Source: Sphingobacteriales bacterium 46-32 (GTDB taxonomy: Bacteria > Bacteroidota > Bacteroidia > Chitinophagales > Chitinophagaceae). Taken from it: a stretch of 64,000 bases of DNA. The stretch is from assembly GCA_001898485.1 (NCBI GenBank), contig MKTY01000025.1, positions 1 through 64,000 on the forward strand, written 5' to 3'. The notes beneath the pieces are model-generated. The model saw nothing but the letters and a program-made list of their open reading frames with translations, ran no database searches and was not told the origin of the DNA. Below, one piece after another: positions 51,121 to 60,416 of the stretch (position 1 is its first letter; every line of letters starts with the position of its first letter). The position numbers and the translations under genes were made by a program.

Positions 51121-54100
51121 TTAAAAACCAAGATTAATGCCTACCATGAATGAGCGGGGCTGGGGATAAATACCACGATCCACGCCCATATTTCCATCTC
51201 CACCAATCTCGGGATCATAGCCACTGTATTTTGTAAATGTGGCCAGGTTATTACTCATTACATAAATCCGCAATTTGCTAAGTCCGGCTTTGCGGATAAT
51301 ATTATCGGCAAATGTGTAACCGATCTGCAGTGTTTTAATACGGAAATAATCTCCTTTTTTCAGGAAAAACTCCGAGCTGCGGCTGAAGTTCTGATTGGGA
51401 TCATCGGCTACGAGACGGGGAAAATAATTGCTGCTACCTTCACCTACCCAACGGCCCAGCGCTTCTTTAGTGTAATTGGCTTTGGGAAGATCAAAACGAC
51501 GCAGCGCCTGAAAAACCTGATTGCCCCCTACACCCTGACCAAACAAAGTGATATCAAACCCTTTGTAAGCAGCAGTGGCTGTAAAGCCATAGGTCCAGGT
51601 GGGTGTGGGATCACCAATGATGGTGCGATCCTTCTCATCGATAACCCCATCATCATTTACATCTACATAACGAATATCACCCGGTGATGCCAAAGGCTGC
51701 AGTTTATCACCGTCATGATTTGTGTAATTGTTTACCTCATTCCAGTTTTGAAACAGGCCATTTGTCTTATAACCATAAAAAGAACCGATGGCATAACCAA
51801 CAGCGATACGGGTCATCTCCACCCCCTGTGGTCCGAATCTCAATCCGGGCAGATACTCTTTATCCTCACCCAGATAAGTGACACGGTTGCGCAGATGAGA
51901 TACATTACCCGAAACATTGAACGTAAGATCACCTACACGACCATTGTAACCCAACTCCAGTTCTACCCCTCTGTTTTCCATTGTGGCGATATTACCAACT
52001 GGTCCGCCATTACCCACATAAGCCGGTACAGCTATATCCAGCAGCATATCTTTTGTCTTTTTATTATACCAGTCAAGTGTAATGTTCAGTTTATTAAACA
52101 ATACGGCATCGAGACCAAAATCAAGCTGTGAAGTACTTTCCCAGCGCAGATCCGGGTTTGCAATAGCATTGGGACTAAAACCATTGATGAGTTGGCCGTT
52201 GATAGTATAATTGCGTCCTCCACCAATGGTAGATACATAACGGAAGTCGCCGATACGGTCATTACCGTTTTCGCCATAAGAACCACGTACTTTCAGGAAA
52301 GTCACTTTATCGTTTGATGGCCAGAAATTCTCCCGGCTCACGATCCATCCGGCAGATACGGAAGGGAACACGCCGTATTTGTTGTTGGAACCAAAACGGG
52401 AAGAACCATCCCTGCGTACGGTAGCATTGATCAGATATTTCCCATCAAAATCGTACATGAGACGACCAAAGACGGATGCAAGTGTATTCAAATATTCACC
52501 TCCCCAGTAAAACTGGTTAGCGACCGGCACATCAAAGGCAAGTGAAGCGTCTTTGATATTGCTGACCGGAATCCCGCGCTTGGTACCTCCTTGTGTCTCG
52601 CCATAGTTGCGCTGTGCAGATGAACCTACCAGCACTGTAGCATTATGTTTGCCTATAGAGCGGGTATAGGATGCCGTATTATCCCAAATCCAGTTGAAAC
52701 CGCGATTAATGTTGCGGGTATATCCGTTAAGATCGACGTTTTGATTGGTAGCATTGAGATAATAAAGTGGCTGAAAGCCCTCATCGCCCCAGAATGCCAG
52801 ATCGGTACCAATGCTGGAGCGCAGTTTCAAACCACGAACAGGCTCTACTTCCAGAAATGCATTGGCTACAATCTTATCTGACCATCCGTTGCCCTGCGCC
52901 ACTTTCAACGCAGCTACAGGATTGAGAATTTCTGATGTCACAATGGTAGAAATACCGTAGGGGTTTCCATTTGCATCGCGTATTACATAAGGGCTGTTGT
53001 TATAAGGCGCCTGATTTGCTTTTACAGGATCTGTTTCAATGAGAGGGGTAATGGGATCAATATTAATCGCTCTATTGAGTGGAGACCCCCATTCGCTATT
53101 TGTACCCACCCCTACTGATTTGGTACGGGTATAACCAATATTGGTACCAAAGGTCACTCCCTTTACTATTTTATGGGTGCTGTTGAAACGGGCGGTAAAC
53201 CTTTTAAAATTAGAATTGGAGGTTGCTACTATCCCATCCTGATTAAGGTATCCGAAAGAGCTAAAGAAAGTGGAGCGATCATTTCCTCCGGAAATACTGA
53301 GCTCATGATTTTGCATCATGGCCGAGTTGTTGAATACAGCATCCTGCCAGTCGGTTCCTTTTCCATAAGAGGCGGGATTGGAAAAATATATGCCCTGACC
53401 TGCCGCCACATTGGCTTCATTCAGCAGCGTTGCATACTCTGTAGCATTCAGCAATTTCAGCTTACGCCAGGGAGCCTGCGTACCTACAAATCCGTTGTAA
53501 TTTACTTTTACAGCCCCGACCTTACCCTTTTTGGTAGTAATGAGGATTACACCATTGGCACCCTGCGTACCATAAATGGCTGCAGAGGCTGCATCTTTCA
53601 GCACATCAATCGTCTCAACATCTGCCTGGTTTAGATATTCAATGCCTCCGCCTACCACAACACCATCCACAACATACAAAGGATTACTATTGCCGATTGT
53701 AGTTGTACCACGCACACGAACCGTGCTTCCATCGCCTGGCTGACCTGACACAGAAGTGATCGTCAAACCCGAAGTACGGCCCTGCAAGGATTGCTCTACG
53801 CGAAACACGGGCATGTTTTCCAGATCGCTTGATTTCACACTGGAGATGGCACCGGTTACATTCCGTTTCTTTTGTGTACCATACCCCACCACAATCACTT
53901 CTTCCATGTTCTTATTCTCTGCAATAAGCGTGAAGTTGATCACATTCTTATTTTCAACTTTTATTTCCTGTGTAAGAAATCCGATAGAACTTACAATAAG
54001 CACCGCATTACCATCGGTAACGCTGAGTACAAAAGTTCCATCTACATTGGTACTGGTACCGTTATTCGTACCCTTTTCCTGCACGCTTACGCCAGCCATG

Positions 54101-54528
54101 GGCTCCCCCTTATCGTTGGTCACCTTTCCGGTAACGGGCTGTGCAGCGGGTTGTCCAGTCTGACCACCGGTAGTTATTACCACCAGGCTGCCGGTTACTT
54201 TTTTATAGCTGAGCTCGGTGTCACGCAATACCTTTTTCAGCACTTCATCGAGCGAAGCATTGGCTACCGAAATACTGATTCGCTGGTCGCGGGGTAAAAT
54301 GTCATCTTTATACACGAAGCGGCAAACACCTTGCTGCTCAATGGTTTTGAAAACTTTTTTCAGTGTGGCTTTCTCCAGGTTGAGGTTGATATGTTCCTGC
54401 CCGAAGCCCTTTGCAAAAGATTGTAGGGAAAAGGCAAGAACCAGGAGAAGGGAAAACTTCATCATAAGTAAGCATTTGATGAATGTACAGGACGCAAAGG
54501 ACCATGCGCCTGGTGCATTTTTTTTCAT
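51121..54528 (-). CDS. SusC-family TonB-dependent transporter with STN domain
   Basis: Outer-membrane importer of 1135 aa. After a long signal region (MKKNAPGAWSF..., hydrophobic FSLLLVLAFSLQSFA) come an STN (secretin/TonB N-terminal) domain (about 45-115: LEKATLKKVFKTIEQQGVCRFVYKDD), a carboxypeptidase-regulatory-like domain (about 130-215), plug with DAASAAIYGTQGANGVILITTKKG (about 315) and barrel ending GINLGF. The STN domain signals through the periplasm to FecR, so import of the ligand can switch on the ECF sigma factor encoded upstream. It could instead start at the inner Met (MMKFSLLL). Confidence 0.95.
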   Translation of the reverse strand: MKKNAPGAWSFASCTFIKCLLMMKFSLLLVLAFSLQSFAKGFGQEHINLNLEKATLKKVFKTIEQQGVCRFVYKDDILPRDQRISISVANASLDEVLKKVLRDTELSYKKVTGSLVVITTGGQTGQPAAQPVTGKVTNDKGEPMAGVSVQEKGTNNGTSTNVDGTFVLSVTDGNAVLIVSSIGFLTQEIKVENKNVINFTLIAENKNMEEVIVVGYGTQKKRNVTGAISSVKSSDLENMPVFRVEQSLQGRTSGLTITSVSGQPGDGSTVRVRGTTTIGNSNPLYVVDGVVVGGGIEYLNQADVETIDVLKDAASAAIYGTQGANGVILITTKKGKVGAVKVNYNGFVGTQAPWRKLKLLNATEYATLLNEANVAAGQGIYFSNPASYGKGTDWQDAVFNNSAMMQNHELSISGGNDRSTFFSSFGYLNQDGIVATSNSNFKRFTARFNSTHKIVKGVTFGTNIGYTRTKSVGVGTNSEWGSPLNRAINIDPITPLIETDPVKANQAPYNNSPYVIRDANGNPYGISTIVTSEILNPVAALKVAQGNGWSDKIVANAFLEVEPVRGLKLRSSIGTDLAFWGDEGFQPLYYLNATNQNVDLNGYTRNINRGFNWIWDNTASYTRSIGKHNATVLVGSSAQRNYGETQGGTKRGIPVSNIKDASLAFDVPVANQFYWGGEYLNTLASVFGRLMYDFDGKYLINATVRRDGSSRFGSNNKYGVFPSVSAGWIVSRENFWPSNDKVTFLKVRGSYGENGNDRIGDFRYVSTIGGGRNYTINGQLINGFSPNAIANPDLRWESTSQLDFGLDAVLFNKLNITLDWYNKKTKDMLLDIAVPAYVGNGGPVGNIATMENRGVELELGYNGRVGDLTFNVSGNVSHLRNRVTYLGEDKEYLPGLRFGPQGVEMTRIAVGYAIGSFYGYKTNGLFQNWNEVNNYTNHDGDKLQPLASPGDIRYVDVNDDGVIDEKDRTIIGDPTPTWTYGFTATAAYKGFDITLFGQGVGGNQVFQALRRFDLPKANYTKEALGRWVGEGSSNYFPRLVADDPNQNFSRSSEFFLKKGDYFRIKTLQIGYTFADNIIRKAGLSKLRIYVMSNNLATFTKYSGYDPEIGGDGNMGVDRGIYPQPRSFMVGINLGF

Positions 54529-54741
54529 ACCTTAGTTTTGAATTGATGATAGAATTTTTGCTCAAGCCTGAGCAAACTTGCTGTCGCTAAAAAACGGGGG
54601 ATGCCGCAAACATTCTCCGTTCTTTTTTGGGGTAATATCTAGGTGAGTTTTTTCATATATGCGTCGTTTAGAGGGTTAAGCAATCGTTTGCAGTTATTGA
54701 GAGTTATTTTAAACTACCGGGCCTGCTAACATATCCGCCTG

Positions 54742-55884
54742 TCAGGGCCTGATCGTTACTTCCTTTTTATTAATCGAATAATGGAATTTACCTGCCACTC
54801 GCAGGGCTTCCATGACCTGCTGCAGGCTTTCGTCTTCAATGATGATCGAGAACTCCGTTTTCTTCATCGCTTCATCGGCAATCACCACTTTCACATCGTA
54901 CCAGCGCTCGATCTTAAGCGCAATTTCTTCTAGCGACTCCTTATCAAAAGCCAGCTTATTGCGTGTCCACATGGCCTCAGTAGCAACTGTATCCGCCTTG
55001 CTGGGATAATTGATTTTACCCCAGGTAAGAACTATCTGTTTACTGGTCGTACGTTCCGGATCTTTTTTAACGCTTTCAGCAACTGGTCCGGCCTGTTCGT
55101 TGTTGATAATGAGTTTATCGTTGGGTTTGAGGGTAAATTTCTTCTCGGGGTGATTGCGTAAGGTAACTTCTACCGATCCGCGTACCAGGCTTGTTTCCGT
55201 ATTCTGCTCATCGGCATAGGATCGAACGTTGAATGCCGTGCCCAGCACTTTAATATCAATCACATTGGTATGAATCACAAAAGGGCGTTCTTCATCACGA
55301 ACCACATCGAAATAAGCCTCTCCGCTCAGCTGCACTTCACGCAGGCTGCCCTGAAAATTTTCATTATAGGTGATCCGGCTGTCAGCATTCAGCCATACCT
55401 GAGTACCGTCAGGTAACTGTACCTTCGATTTTGATCCGCGTTTGGTTGAAATGGTATTTTGCGCAGCAGATGCAGACTTGTCCTTTCCTAAAAGCAATGG
55501 TCCGGCAAAAAACCAGCCTAACACCAGCGAAGCAGCAATACCCGCCACCCAGGCCATCCGCTTATACAGGCGGCGTACCGGCGCAGGAGGTGAAACCACT
55601 TCTTCCACAACCGGAGTTTCCGGCTGGATCTGTATGTCGGCTGACTCATACTGGAGCGTGTCTTCTGACAAATGATTGCTCAGCCGCTGCAGATGTTTAT
55701 TAAAAGACAAAGACCGGGTACCGGAAGAGGCCGGCCGCTGCTGCCAGGTTGATTGCAACTGATTGAAGCGCAACCTCCAGACAGGATGATCAGCCAGAAA
55801 ATGCTCCAGCTCAGCCCGCTCTTCGGGGCTTATTTCGCCGGATAATTCCAGGCTGGTCAGTAGCCAAAAACGCTCTTCGGTCAT
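54742..55884 (-). CDS. FecR-type anti-sigma factor
   Basis: A 380-residue inner-membrane regulator. The cytoplasmic N-terminus (MTEERFWLLTSLELSGEISPEERAELEHFLADHP) binds the sigma factor. A membrane segment lies near 115-133 (VAGIASLVLGWFFAGPLLL), then the FecR domain (STKRGSKSKVQLPDGTQVWLNADSRITY, GEAYFDVVRDEERPFVI) and a C-terminal DUF4974 domain that contacts the transporter's STN domain. It lies 69 bp downstream of the sigma gene and 213 bp upstream of susC. An ATG 30 bp upstream is less likely. Confidence 0.94.
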   Translation of the reverse strand: MTEERFWLLTSLELSGEISPEERAELEHFLADHPVWRLRFNQLQSTWQQRPASSGTRSLSFNKHLQRLSNHLSEDTLQYESADIQIQPETPVVEEVVSPPAPVRRLYKRMAWVAGIAASLVLGWFFAGPLLLGKDKSASAAQNTISTKRGSKSKVQLPDGTQVWLNADSRITYNENFQGSLREVQLSGEAYFDVVRDEERPFVIHTNVIDIKVLGTAFNVRSYADEQNTETSLVRGSVEVTLRNHPEKKFTLKPNDKLIINNEQAGPVAESVKKDPERTTSKQIVLTWGKINYPSKADTVATEAMWTRNKLAFDKESLEEIALKIERWYDVKVVIADEAMKKTEFSIIIEDESLQQVMEALRVAGKFHYSINKKEVTIRP

Positions 55885-55953
55885 AAAGGTTCCTCTGTAT
55901 CCAACCAGAGACACGAATCCTGAGCAGGATGTACCAAAGCCAGCGAAAGTTTT

Positions 55954-56556
55954 TTAAGATTTTTTTAGTGACCCGGCTGAAACGGCTGTAACAGCGCCGG
56001 CAGATTGAATCATGGGGAGGGCCTGACCCAGGCGACGCACCGCAATTGCCAGTTGATTGCGTACGGTTAGAGGCGATACCTGCAAAATGTCAGCGACTTC
56101 CTTATACCGGAGCCCCTCCTCTTTTACCAGCTGAAAAATAAGCCGGCATTGCGGAGGCAATTCCTGTATTACCTGCCGTAAAGAGCGTAGTGTTTCTGCC
56201 GAAATCAGCATTTCTTCGGGATTCCCCATTTCCACCACCGGCATTACATCCAGCTCATCGAGACTGACGGGAGGATGCTTATATATACGCTGAATATAGT
56301 TGAGTGAGAAGTTGCGCGCAATAGTATATAAATACACTTTCAGGTTTTCTACTTCAGAAAGCCTGTTGCGGATCTGCCATATCTTGATAAACACATCTGA
56401 TACGATCTCTTCTGCTACTTCATTTGATTTTACAAATGAAAAAGCGAAGCGATGAAGCCCATCAAAAAAGCGGTTATACAGCTCTTCATAGGCCCGCATG
56501 TCTTCAAATAAAGCAATCCGTTGTTGCAGTTCCGTTATGGTCAGTAATTGTTGCAA
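55954..56556 (-). CDS. ECF sigma factor (FecI-like)
   Basis: Alternative sigma factor of about 200 aa that directs transcription of its linked uptake locus. Region 2: YEELYNRFFDGLHRFAFSFVKSNEVAEEIVSDVFIKIW (about 21-60); region 4: QVIQELPPQCRLIFQLVKEEGLRYKEVADILQVSPLTVRNQLAIAVRRL. No ATG is in frame before MRAYEEL, so the start shown is TTG (residue 1 of LQQLLTITELQQRIAL); starting at MRAYEEL would cut into region 2. Sits at the head of FecR-SusC-SusD-PKD-GH16. Confidence 0.92.
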   Translation of the reverse strand: MQQLLTITELQQRIALFEDMRAYEELYNRFFDGLHRFAFSFVKSNEVAEEIVSDVFIKIWQIRNRLSEVENLKVYLYTIARNFSLNYIQRIYKHPPVSLDELDVMPVVEMGNPEEMLISAETLRSLRQVIQELPPQCRLIFQLVKEEGLRYKEVADILQVSPLTVRNQLAIAVRRLGQALPMIQSAGAVTAVSAGSLKKS

Positions 56557-56642
56557 TCGTTGAGCAAAGTGACCCCAATGTTAGATAATTTTGCGGACAA
56601 CTTCCAAGTTTTATTCTGCAACTTATGGTAAGAAACAGTGAA

Positions 56643-57875
56643 TCAGGCTTTTTTCCGACGCTGCAATTCTCTTTTGATCAGCATTAATTCACGACCGGTT
56701 TGTCCTTTCACGCTGGTATTTTCCTGTGCACGACGCATCAGATAAGGAATCACATCGCGTATGGGACCAAAGGGCAGATACTTGCTTACCTGGCAGCCTG
56801 CATGTGCGAGGTTGAAAGTGATATTATCACTCATGCCATAGAGCTGACTGAAATGTATATGCGGATGATTGAGCGGCAAACCCCGCTGCTGCAACAATTG
56901 TGTGGCGAGTAAATTACTATCCTCGTTGTGCGATGCCACTATCAGTGCAATACGGTCAAGATGTTCGATACAGAAACGCAGACCATCGTTGTAATCGCGG
57001 TCGCTGCTGGCTTTATCGGGTTGTATGGGTGAAGGATAGCCCATTTCCTGTGCACGTTTCCGTTCCTTTTCCATATAAGCGCCCCTCACCAGTTTTGCAC
57101 CGAGTACAAACTGACGCTCAGCAGCAGCCTGGTAAGAATCTTTCAGGAAAGCCAGCCGGTCGTGCCGGTAATGCTGAATGGTATTGTATACAACACATTT
57201 GTCTTTGTTATAACTATCCATCATGAGAATGGTAAGTGCATCTACGGGATCCTGTATCCATGTTTCTTCTGCATCTACCAGTACACCGATTTTCTTTTCT
57301 GCAGCACGGGTACAGATACGTTGCATACGCTGACCTACCCGCTCCCACTCTGCTTTTTCGTCTGCAGTCAGCCGTTCAATAGCTGTCATATAACGTTTCA
57401 TCAATGAGCCATCGGCCTTATGCATGAGCTCATCCAGCTTTTCGAGCAGTGCAAAACGGGCCATACCGGTCACCTTAATGCTCATAAAAGGGATATTGGG
57501 CTGCGTAGCCGCATAATCGATCACACGGATAAATTCTTCGGTAGCATGATCAAAGCCCTGCTCGCCATCATCGCCCCCTTCTACACCATAATCAAGAATT
57601 ACCTGTACCTGGTATTCGCCGAGTTTACGTGCTACCCCCGCAGTCTGATCCAGTGTTTCCCCACCTACGAACTGTGCAAATATGGTATTACGGATCAGTC
57701 CTTTTACCGGCAGGCCTGATTTCACCGCCCATGGCGTAAGCCGGGTACCCCATTTTACCAGCCATGGCCGGGCCATACAGGAAAACAGGAAACTGGCTTT
57801 TTTCAGTTCGCGATCAGATTTGTATTCAAAGGCGTATTGCGTATTGTCGAAAGAGATTCTTGGATCAGCAGGCAT
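56643..57875 (-). CDS. Proline dehydrogenase
   Basis: Monofunctional FAD proline dehydrogenase, 410 aa, oxidising proline to pyrroline-5-carboxylate and passing electrons to quinone. Barrel motifs: VQVILDYGVEGGDDGEQGFD, IPFMSIKVTGMARFALLEKL, GVLVDAEETWIQDPVD, KLVRGAYMEKERKRAQEMGYPSPI and LIVASHNEDSN. The C-terminal RRAQENTSVKGQTGRELMLIKRELQRR holds the substrate-carboxylate arginines. The P5C dehydrogenase gene is not in the window. A TACATTTG box lies 20 nt upstream. Confidence 0.95.
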   Translation of the reverse strand: MPADPRISFDNTQYAFEYKSDRELKKASFLFSCMARPWLVKWGTRLTPWAVKSGLPVKGLIRNTIFAQFVGGETLDQTAGVARKLGEYQVQVILDYGVEGGDDGEQGFDHATEEFIRVIDYAATQPNIPFMSIKVTGMARFALLEKLDELMHKADGSLMKRYMTAIERLTADEKAEWERVGQRMQRICTRAAEKKIGVLVDAEETWIQDPVDALTILMMDSYNKDKCVVYNTIQHYRHDRLAFLKDSYQAAAERQFVLGAKLVRGAYMEKERKRAQEMGYPSPIQPDKASSDRDYNDGLRFCIEHLDRIALIVASHNEDSNLLATQLLQQRGLPLNHPHIHFSQLYGMSDNITFNLAHAGCQVSKYLPFGPIRDVIPYLMRRAQENTSVKGQTGRELMLIKRELQRRKKA

Positions 57876-57895
57876 GGCAAATAGAAATTGTGCCG

Positions 57896-57903
57896 CAAAT
57901 GTA
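57896..57903 (-). promoter_or_regulatory. -7 box TACATTTG for proline dehydrogenase
   Basis: Exact TAnnTTTG box 20 nt upstream of the ATG at 57875. Confidence 0.5.
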
Positions 57904-57937
57904 GCCAGAAGCGGGCATGTGCAGAAAAGAAACTGCC

Positions 57938-58654
57938 TTATATCGCCTGATGGTTGAACGGCTGCAAAATCAGCTCACTCACCACTCCGCTTTCCGGTTG
58001 CTGGCACAGAAACCAAATAGCCCTGGCCGCATCTTCGGCAGTGATCATTTTTTCCCTTTGTACCCGCATATCGATCGAATCCCAAAAAGGTGTGTCCACA
58101 CCTCCAAGTATTACATTCGTAAAGCGGATATTCGTACGCTTTACTTCTTCACGAACGCTTTGAAGCATGCCCATAAGTCCATACCGGGAGGCCGCATACG
58201 CCGCCGCGCCTGCCATTGGCACCTTACCCAACACTCCCGGAAGATGAATAACAAGACCCCTGCCTTCTTTTTTCATATAAGGAAGAAAAGCCTGCAACAA
58301 AGCGAATGCCCCAACCAGGTTGACCTGTATCACTTCCTGAAACTGCTGCAACGTAAGCTGCTCAGCCGGCTTCAAAATACCCATACCCAGTGCATTGATA
58401 AATATATCGACCCGGCCCTCCTGCTCTATAATCTGCCGGGCTATCGCAGACACATCCGCCAAATCGTGCATATCAAACCGATGAACCTGCTGCGAAGACA
58501 ACCCTAACTGTTGCCCAAGACGCTCCAGCTTTTCTGTATTACGCCCGCACAGATGAAGCCTTGCACCACTTTGATGGAGTAATCGCGCGGCTGCACTACC
58601 AATGCCACCGGTAGCCCCTGCCAGAAAAACAATTTTTCCTTTTAAAGATTCCAT
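57938..58654 (-). CDS. SDR-family protein beside the photolyase cluster
   Basis: Rossmann-fold protein of 238 aa from MESLKGK. Cofactor motif LAGATGGIGSAAA (about 10-22) and NALGMG in place of NNAG. The catalytic region reads LPGVLGKVPMAGAAAYAASRYGL: Tyr is kept, but the following Lys is Arg (YAASR), and the Ser position holds Gly or Pro, so activity as a classical SDR is doubtful. A longer form starting at 58699 would share the bases CAT/ATG with the divergent photolyase start. The arrangement suggests linked regulation with the photolyase genes; no substrate is proposed. Confidence 0.82.
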   Translation of the reverse strand: MESLKGKIVFLAGATGGIGSAAARLLHQSGARLHLCGRNTEKLERLGQQLGLSSQQVHRFDMHDLADVSAIARQIIEQEGRVDIFINALGMGILKPAEQLTLQQFQEVIQVNLVGAFALLQAFLPYMKKEGRGLVIHLPGVLGKVPMAGAAAYAASRYGLMGMLQSVREEVKRTNIRFTNVILGGVDTPFWDSIDMRVQREKMITAEDAARAIWFLCQQPESGVVSELILQPFNHQAI

Positions 58655-58697
58655 AATGCCATCAAACAATGCCTCCTTCGGTTTTGTTTGAAAATTC

Positions 58698-60173
58698 ATG
58701 ACAGAAAAAACGCTGCTCCTTCTTTTTCCTCACCAGCTTTTTGAACAGGCTGATCTCCTGCAAGTAAATGACATCTGTATTGTTGAAGAATTTCTTTTCT
58801 TCCGGCAATATAAATTCCACAAACAGAAATTGATTTTTCATCGCGCATCCTGCCGGGCATTTGCTGATAAACTGCAGCAACAATCAAAAACAGTTATTTA
58901 TATCGAAAGTCATATGCCCATATCGGATGTCAGAAAGCTCCCTCTGTGGCTGAAAGAGAAAGGATTTACCGTGCTGCATTATTTTGACCCGGCAGACGAC
59001 TGGCTTGAACGCCGGCTTCTGGAAGCTGCTGCAAACGCCGGCCTGCAACTCATGCGCCATGCCAGTCCTGCGTTTTTAAATGAACCGGATCAATGCCATG
59101 CTTTTCAGGATCAGTCTGCTCCGTATTTTCAAACCGATTTTTATATTCAACAGCGAAAGCAACGAAAGATACTCACAGACCAGCACAACAAACCTATCGG
59201 CGGAAAATGGAGCTGGGATGCAGAAAACAGGAAAAAATATCCAGGAAAACAGCAGCCCCCTTCCATCGTATGGCCAGCACTTACTCCATGGCATACAGAA
59301 GCTATAAAATATGTGCAGACGCATTATGCCTCCAATCCCGGAGAAGGTTCGGCCAGTTATTATCCTGTGACGCATGAATCGGCCCGCCAGTGGCTGCTGC
59401 AGTTTCTGGAAAAACGATTTTATGGATTTGGCTTATATGAAGATGCCATGCTGCAGACAAATGTATTACTGCATCATTCCCTTTTATCTCCGCTAATCAA
59501 TGCCGGCCTTTTATTGCCCGATCAGGTACTGCAACAGGCTATTGATCTGGCCGGTAAAGAGGGAATTCCACTCAATTCCCTTGAGGGATTTGTGCGACAG
59601 ATCATGGGCTGGCGTGAATTTGTACGCCTCATATATGTGCGGGAAGGAAGAAAACAACGCTGTCGGAATTTCTGGAATTTCCACCGGCCTGTACCTGATT
59701 CTTTTTACAACGGCACTACCGGCATCCAGCCGGTAGATATTGTCATTAAACGTGTATTGCAGACCGGATACTGTCATCATATTGAAAGACTGATGGTACT
59801 GGGCAACTTCATGCTGCTTTGCGAGTTTGACCCTCACCAGGTCTATCAATGGTTTATGGAATTATTCATAGATGCTTATGACTGGGTAATGGTTCCTAAT
59901 GTATACGGGATGAGCCAGTTTGCAGACGGTGGTATGATGACCACCAAACCCTATATCAGTGGCAGCAACTATCTATTAAAAATGGGCGACTGGCCCAAAG
60001 GCGAATGGCAAACAGTATGGGACGGTCTTTTCTGGAGGTTCATGCATACCCAACAGCAGTTTTTCAGCACTAACCCACGACTGGGAATGCTGCTGGCTAC
60101 CTGGCAAAAAATGCCGGAAGCAAAACGTCAGCAACATCTCACTTCAGCCAATCAGTTTCTTGCACAATTATGA
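58698..60173 (+). CDS. PhrB-like cryptochrome/photolyase (FeS-BCP family) lacking Fe-S cysteines
   Basis: A 491-residue FAD flavoprotein of the bacterial PhrB (6-4 photolyase) branch. N-terminal alpha/beta domain about 1-130 ([44 protein letters not shown]). The FAD domain has [57 protein letters not shown] and [18 protein letters not shown]. Family members have three C-terminal Cys ligands of a 4Fe-4S cluster after TKPY; here the segment reads [20 protein letters not shown] with no Cys, so the cluster is probably absent. Its stop overlaps the next gene by 4 bp (ATGA). Confidence 0.9.
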   Translation: MTEKTLLLLFPHQLFEQADLLQVNDICIVEEFLFFRQYKFHKQKLIFHRASCRAFADKLQQQSKTVIYIESHMPISDVRKLPLWLKEKGFTVLHYFDPADDWLERRLLEAAANAGLQLMRHASPAFLNEPDQCHAFQDQSAPYFQTDFYIQQRKQRKILTDQHNKPIGGKWSWDAENRKKYPGKQQPPSIVWPALTPWHTEAIKYVQTHYASNPGEGSASYYPVTHESARQWLLQFLEKRFYGFGLYEDAMLQTNVLLHHSLLSPLINAGLLLPDQVLQQAIDLAGKEGIPLNSLEGFVRQIMGWREFVRLIYVREGRKQRCRNFWNFHRPVPDSFYNGTTGIQPVDIVIKRVLQTGYCHHIERLMVLGNFMLLCEFDPHQVYQWFMELFIDAYDWVMVPNVYGMSQFADGGMMTTKPYISGSNYLLKMGDWPKGEWQTVWDGLFWRFMHTQQQFFSTNPRLGMLLATWQKMPEAKRQQHLTSANQFLAQL

Positions 60174-60331
60174 AATCGACCCTGAAACAAAACAGGCAAA
60201 CAAAGACCTGTGCCGTCTGCAACCGTCCATTTCAATGGAGAAAAAAATGGGAAAAATGCTGGGAAGAAGTCAGGTATTGCAGTGACAGATGCCGGCAGAA
60301 CCGTCCATCTGTTAAAGGGAATAAGCCGTAA
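60170..60331 (+). CDS. DUF2256 small zinc-ribbon protein
   Basis: A 53-residue gene missed by simple length filters. The DUF2256 pattern is [20 protein letters not shown] followed by [11 protein letters not shown], with two CxxC-like pairs (CAVC and CSDRC) that should bind zinc. ATG overlaps the photolyase TGA (ATGA), showing translational coupling. DUF2256 genes are, from my memory of genome neighbourhoods, often next to cryptochrome/photolyase genes, but the role is unknown; nucleic-acid or protein binding would fit the basic sequence. Confidence 0.9.
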   Translation: MKSTLKQNRQTKTCAVCNRPFQWRKKWEKCWEEVRYCSDRCRQNRPSVKGNKP

Positions 60332-60416
60332 ACGCAGTAATCGCTGAACAAATAAAAAATTACCGGCTTATCGCTCAACCAAATATTTCCCGTCTTGTTG
60401 CATAAAAAAAGTACGT

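Noticed and set aside
60332-60416. Remnant of a missing N-terminal domain for the FAD-first photolyase (frameshift or deletion)
   Set aside because: The 85 bp encode nothing like an alpha/beta domain in any frame, and the missing domain seems present at the C-terminus.
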